Origin: Candidatus Pacearchaeota archaeon
GTDB lineage: Archaea; Nanobdellota; Nanobdellia; Pacearchaeales; GW2011-AR1
Direction: 5' to 3'
Length of the DNA: 35,837 nt
NCBI GenBank assembly: GCA_018304325.1
Contig: JAGVWM010000001.1
Span: 1-35,837 of the forward strand
Below, one piece after another: positions 33,879 to 35,837 of this stretch (position 1 is its first letter; every line of letters starts with the position of its first letter). The notes beneath the pieces were generated by a model. That model worked only from the letters and a program-made list of their open reading frames with translations. It had not been told where the DNA came from and did not search any database. The position numbers and the translations under genes are program-made.

Positions 33879-35837
33879 ATGTACGAAAAATTTCTAATCG
33901 GCATTTCTCCAAGAGAATATCAAAAAAAAATACTTGAAAAATGTAAGGATAAAAATTGTCTTGTAGTCCTTCCTACAGGGATTGGTAAAACACTCATAGC
34001 ATTAATGTTGGCCATAGAAAGAATGCATAAATATCCTATGGAAAAGATTCTTTTTTTAGCTCCAACAAGACCTTTAGCCGAACAACACTTCAATTATTTC
34101 AAAAAACATCTTCCAGAATTATTTGGACAGATGGATTTATTTACAGGAAAAATACCTGCTGAAACACGAAAAAAAACATGGGAAAGATCAGACATAGTAT
34201 TTTCAACACCTCAATGTATAGGAAATGATGTAAAAAATAAACTGTATAATTTAGAAAATGTATCATTATTAGTAGAAGATGAAGCCCATAGATGTGTTAA
34301 GAATTATTCATATACATATGTTGCAAAAAAATATACAGAACAGGCAAACAACATAAGAATTCTTGGGGTGACTGCTTCTCCAGGAACAGATAAAGCGACA
34401 ATAAAAAAAATATGTGAAAACTTACTAATAGAAGAAGTTGAATTGCGTACAAGAGAAAGTGAAGATGTTAAACCATATTTAAAAGATTTGGAAATAAAAG
34501 TAATAAAAATTCCTTTTCCAGATAGATTCAATGAAATTAGGGAACTTATGAATAAAATTTATACTAAAAGTGCACAAGACTTAAAAGGTCGAAATTTAAT
34601 TTTTGGTCCAATAAACAAAATAACACTCATAGAATGCCAGAAAAAAATAATGAAGTCTCTAGCTACAGGAGGTAAAAACCCAAATCTCTTCCATGGAGCT
34701 TCATCATGCGCTCAAGCATTAAAAATGCAGCACGCGGTAGAATTATTGGAAACACAAACATTACAATCTTGTAATAATTACCTAAATGATATGAAGGATC
34801 AAGCTGAAAAAAACAAAAGCAAAGCAGTTAAGAAAATAGTATCAAGTATAGAGTTTACTCAGGCATATAATCTCTTAAACCAACTTGTAAAAGAAAATTT
34901 AGAGCATCCTAAATTGCTAGAACTAAAAACGATAATAGAAGATAAATTAAAAGTAAATAAAAAAAACAAAACAATTGTTTTCTGCCAGTATAGGGACAGC
35001 ATAGTAAAAATATCTAAAGAACTTAATTCAATAAACAATGTGTCAGCAAAAGTATTTGTTGGTCAAACAAAAAAATCCAGGGGCAATGAAAATGCTAGTG
35101 GTTTAAGCCAAAAAGAACAACAAGAAGTAATTAGGGATTTTTCAGAAGGTAAATTTAATGTTTTATGCGCAACATCAATTGGAGAAGAAGGTCTTGATAT
35201 ACCTGAAGTTAATACAGTTATATTTTATGAGCCTGTCCCAAGTGCAATAAGAAGAATTCAAAGAGCAGGCCGTACTGCCAGAATGATGCCTGGAGAGATA
35301 ATTATGCTAGTAACACAAAATACAAGAGATGAAATATTTTACTGGGCTTCAATAAGAAAAGAGAAAAAGATGCATAAAGCAATAGATGAAATAAAAAACG
35401 ATTTAAACACTGGTAAATTTAACACAAATATAAATGAAGAAAATAAACAAAAAAAACTAGAATCAGACAAACTCAAAGTTACTATTAACGGTATGCATGC
35501 CAAATCACTTTTAGTTAAAGGAAAAATAACTAAAAATTTTTATATGGTAATAATTCCATGTAATGAAAAAATAGATAGAAAGGAATTAAAAGATAAAATT
35601 ATGGAAGAAATAACATTTGCAAGTGCAGAAGACTTGGAAAATTTACTAAAAATAAAACCAGGATCTGTATCACCATTTGCAATAATAAGAGATAAAGAAT
35701 CTAAAATAACCTTAGTTTTTAGTAAGAAGGTATTGGGATCAGAAATTCTTAATTTTCATCCAAACATAAACACAGAAACAATTGAATTAAAAAATTCGGA
35801 ATTTAGAAAATATGTCAATTCATTAAAAAATAAAATA
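33879..35837 (+). CDS. Hef-like SF2 helicase fused in frame to a ProX/YbaK-like editing domain, partial at window end
   Basis: VVLPTGIGKTLIALMLA, LAPTRPLAEQH, VEDEAHR, GVTASPG, RRIQRAGRTAR; then MHAKSLLVKG...FASAEDLENLLKIKPGSVSPFAIIRDKESKITLVFSKKVL...NFHPNINTETIEL. Open frame of 653 codons to the edge. Confidence 0.85.
   Translation, partial: MYEKFLIGISPREYQKKILEKCKDKNCLVVLPTGIGKTLIALMLAIERMHKYPMEKILFLAPTRPLAEQHFNYFKKHLPELFGQMDLFTGKIPAETRKKTWERSDIVFSTPQCIGNDVKNKLYNLENVSLLVEDEAHRCVKNYSYTYVAKKYTEQANNIRILGVTASPGTDKATIKKICENLLIEEVELRTRESEDVKPYLKDLEIKVIKIPFPDRFNEIRELMNKIYTKSAQDLKGRNLIFGPINKITLIECQKKIMKSLATGGKNPNLFHGASSCAQALKMQHAVELLETQTLQSCNNYLNDMKDQAEKNKSKAVKKIVSSIEFTQAYNLLNQLVKENLEHPKLLELKTIIEDKLKVNKKNKTIVFCQYRDSIVKISKELNSINNVSAKVFVGQTKKSRGNENASGLSQKEQQEVIRDFSEGKFNVLCATSIGEEGLDIPEVNTVIFYEPVPSAIRRIQRAGRTARMMPGEIIMLVTQNTRDEIFYWASIRKEKKMHKAIDEIKNDLNTGKFNTNINEENKQKKLESDKLKVTINGMHAKSLLVKGKITKNFYMVIIPCNEKIDRKELKDKIMEEITFASAEDLENLLKIKPGSVSPFAIIRDKESKITLVFSKKVLGSEILNFHPNINTETIELKNSEFRKYVNSLKNKI

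Noticed and set aside
33722-34531. ORFs 33722-33937 (+) and 34304-34531 (-)
   Set aside because: Out-of-frame or antisense to the M50-like gene and the Hef-like helicase.

Overview
Low-GC archaeal chromosome segment, DPANN-like in style (Pacearchaeota/Woesearchaeota-type; inferred from gene content, not proven). Housekeeping genes: Bud32 kinase, tRNA-Gln(UUG), uS15, RecJ-like DHH phosphoesterase, aIF2-alpha, Nop10, EndoQ-like PHP nuclease, RadA, RPA, EF-1beta, and the start of a Hef-like helicase running off the right edge. About 15 kb on the minus strand encodes a type IV pilus/Tad-like apparatus: secretion ATPase, double T2SF/TadC platform protein, prepilin peptidase at a distance, and about ten small proteins with pilin-like N-termini, including two Flp-sized micro-pilins absent from the ORF track. 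Several polytopic membrane proteins sharing an LGE...N..IAL signature occur in two clusters flanking it. Most notable observations: (1) an in-frame fusion of a Hef-type helicase to a ProX/YbaK-like tRNA-editing domain at the window end; (2) the multi-pseudopilin Tad-like locus with micro-pilins; (3) a HicBA toxin-antitoxin cassette bracketed by a 35/36-nt direct repeat of the bud32 5' end, leaving a truncated bud32 stub upstream; (4) five tandem 8-nt Shine-Dalgarno-like units in front of rpa; (5) two dispersed hairpin repeat families. No CRISPR array or rRNA was seen. All family calls come from reading the sequence, with no database search.
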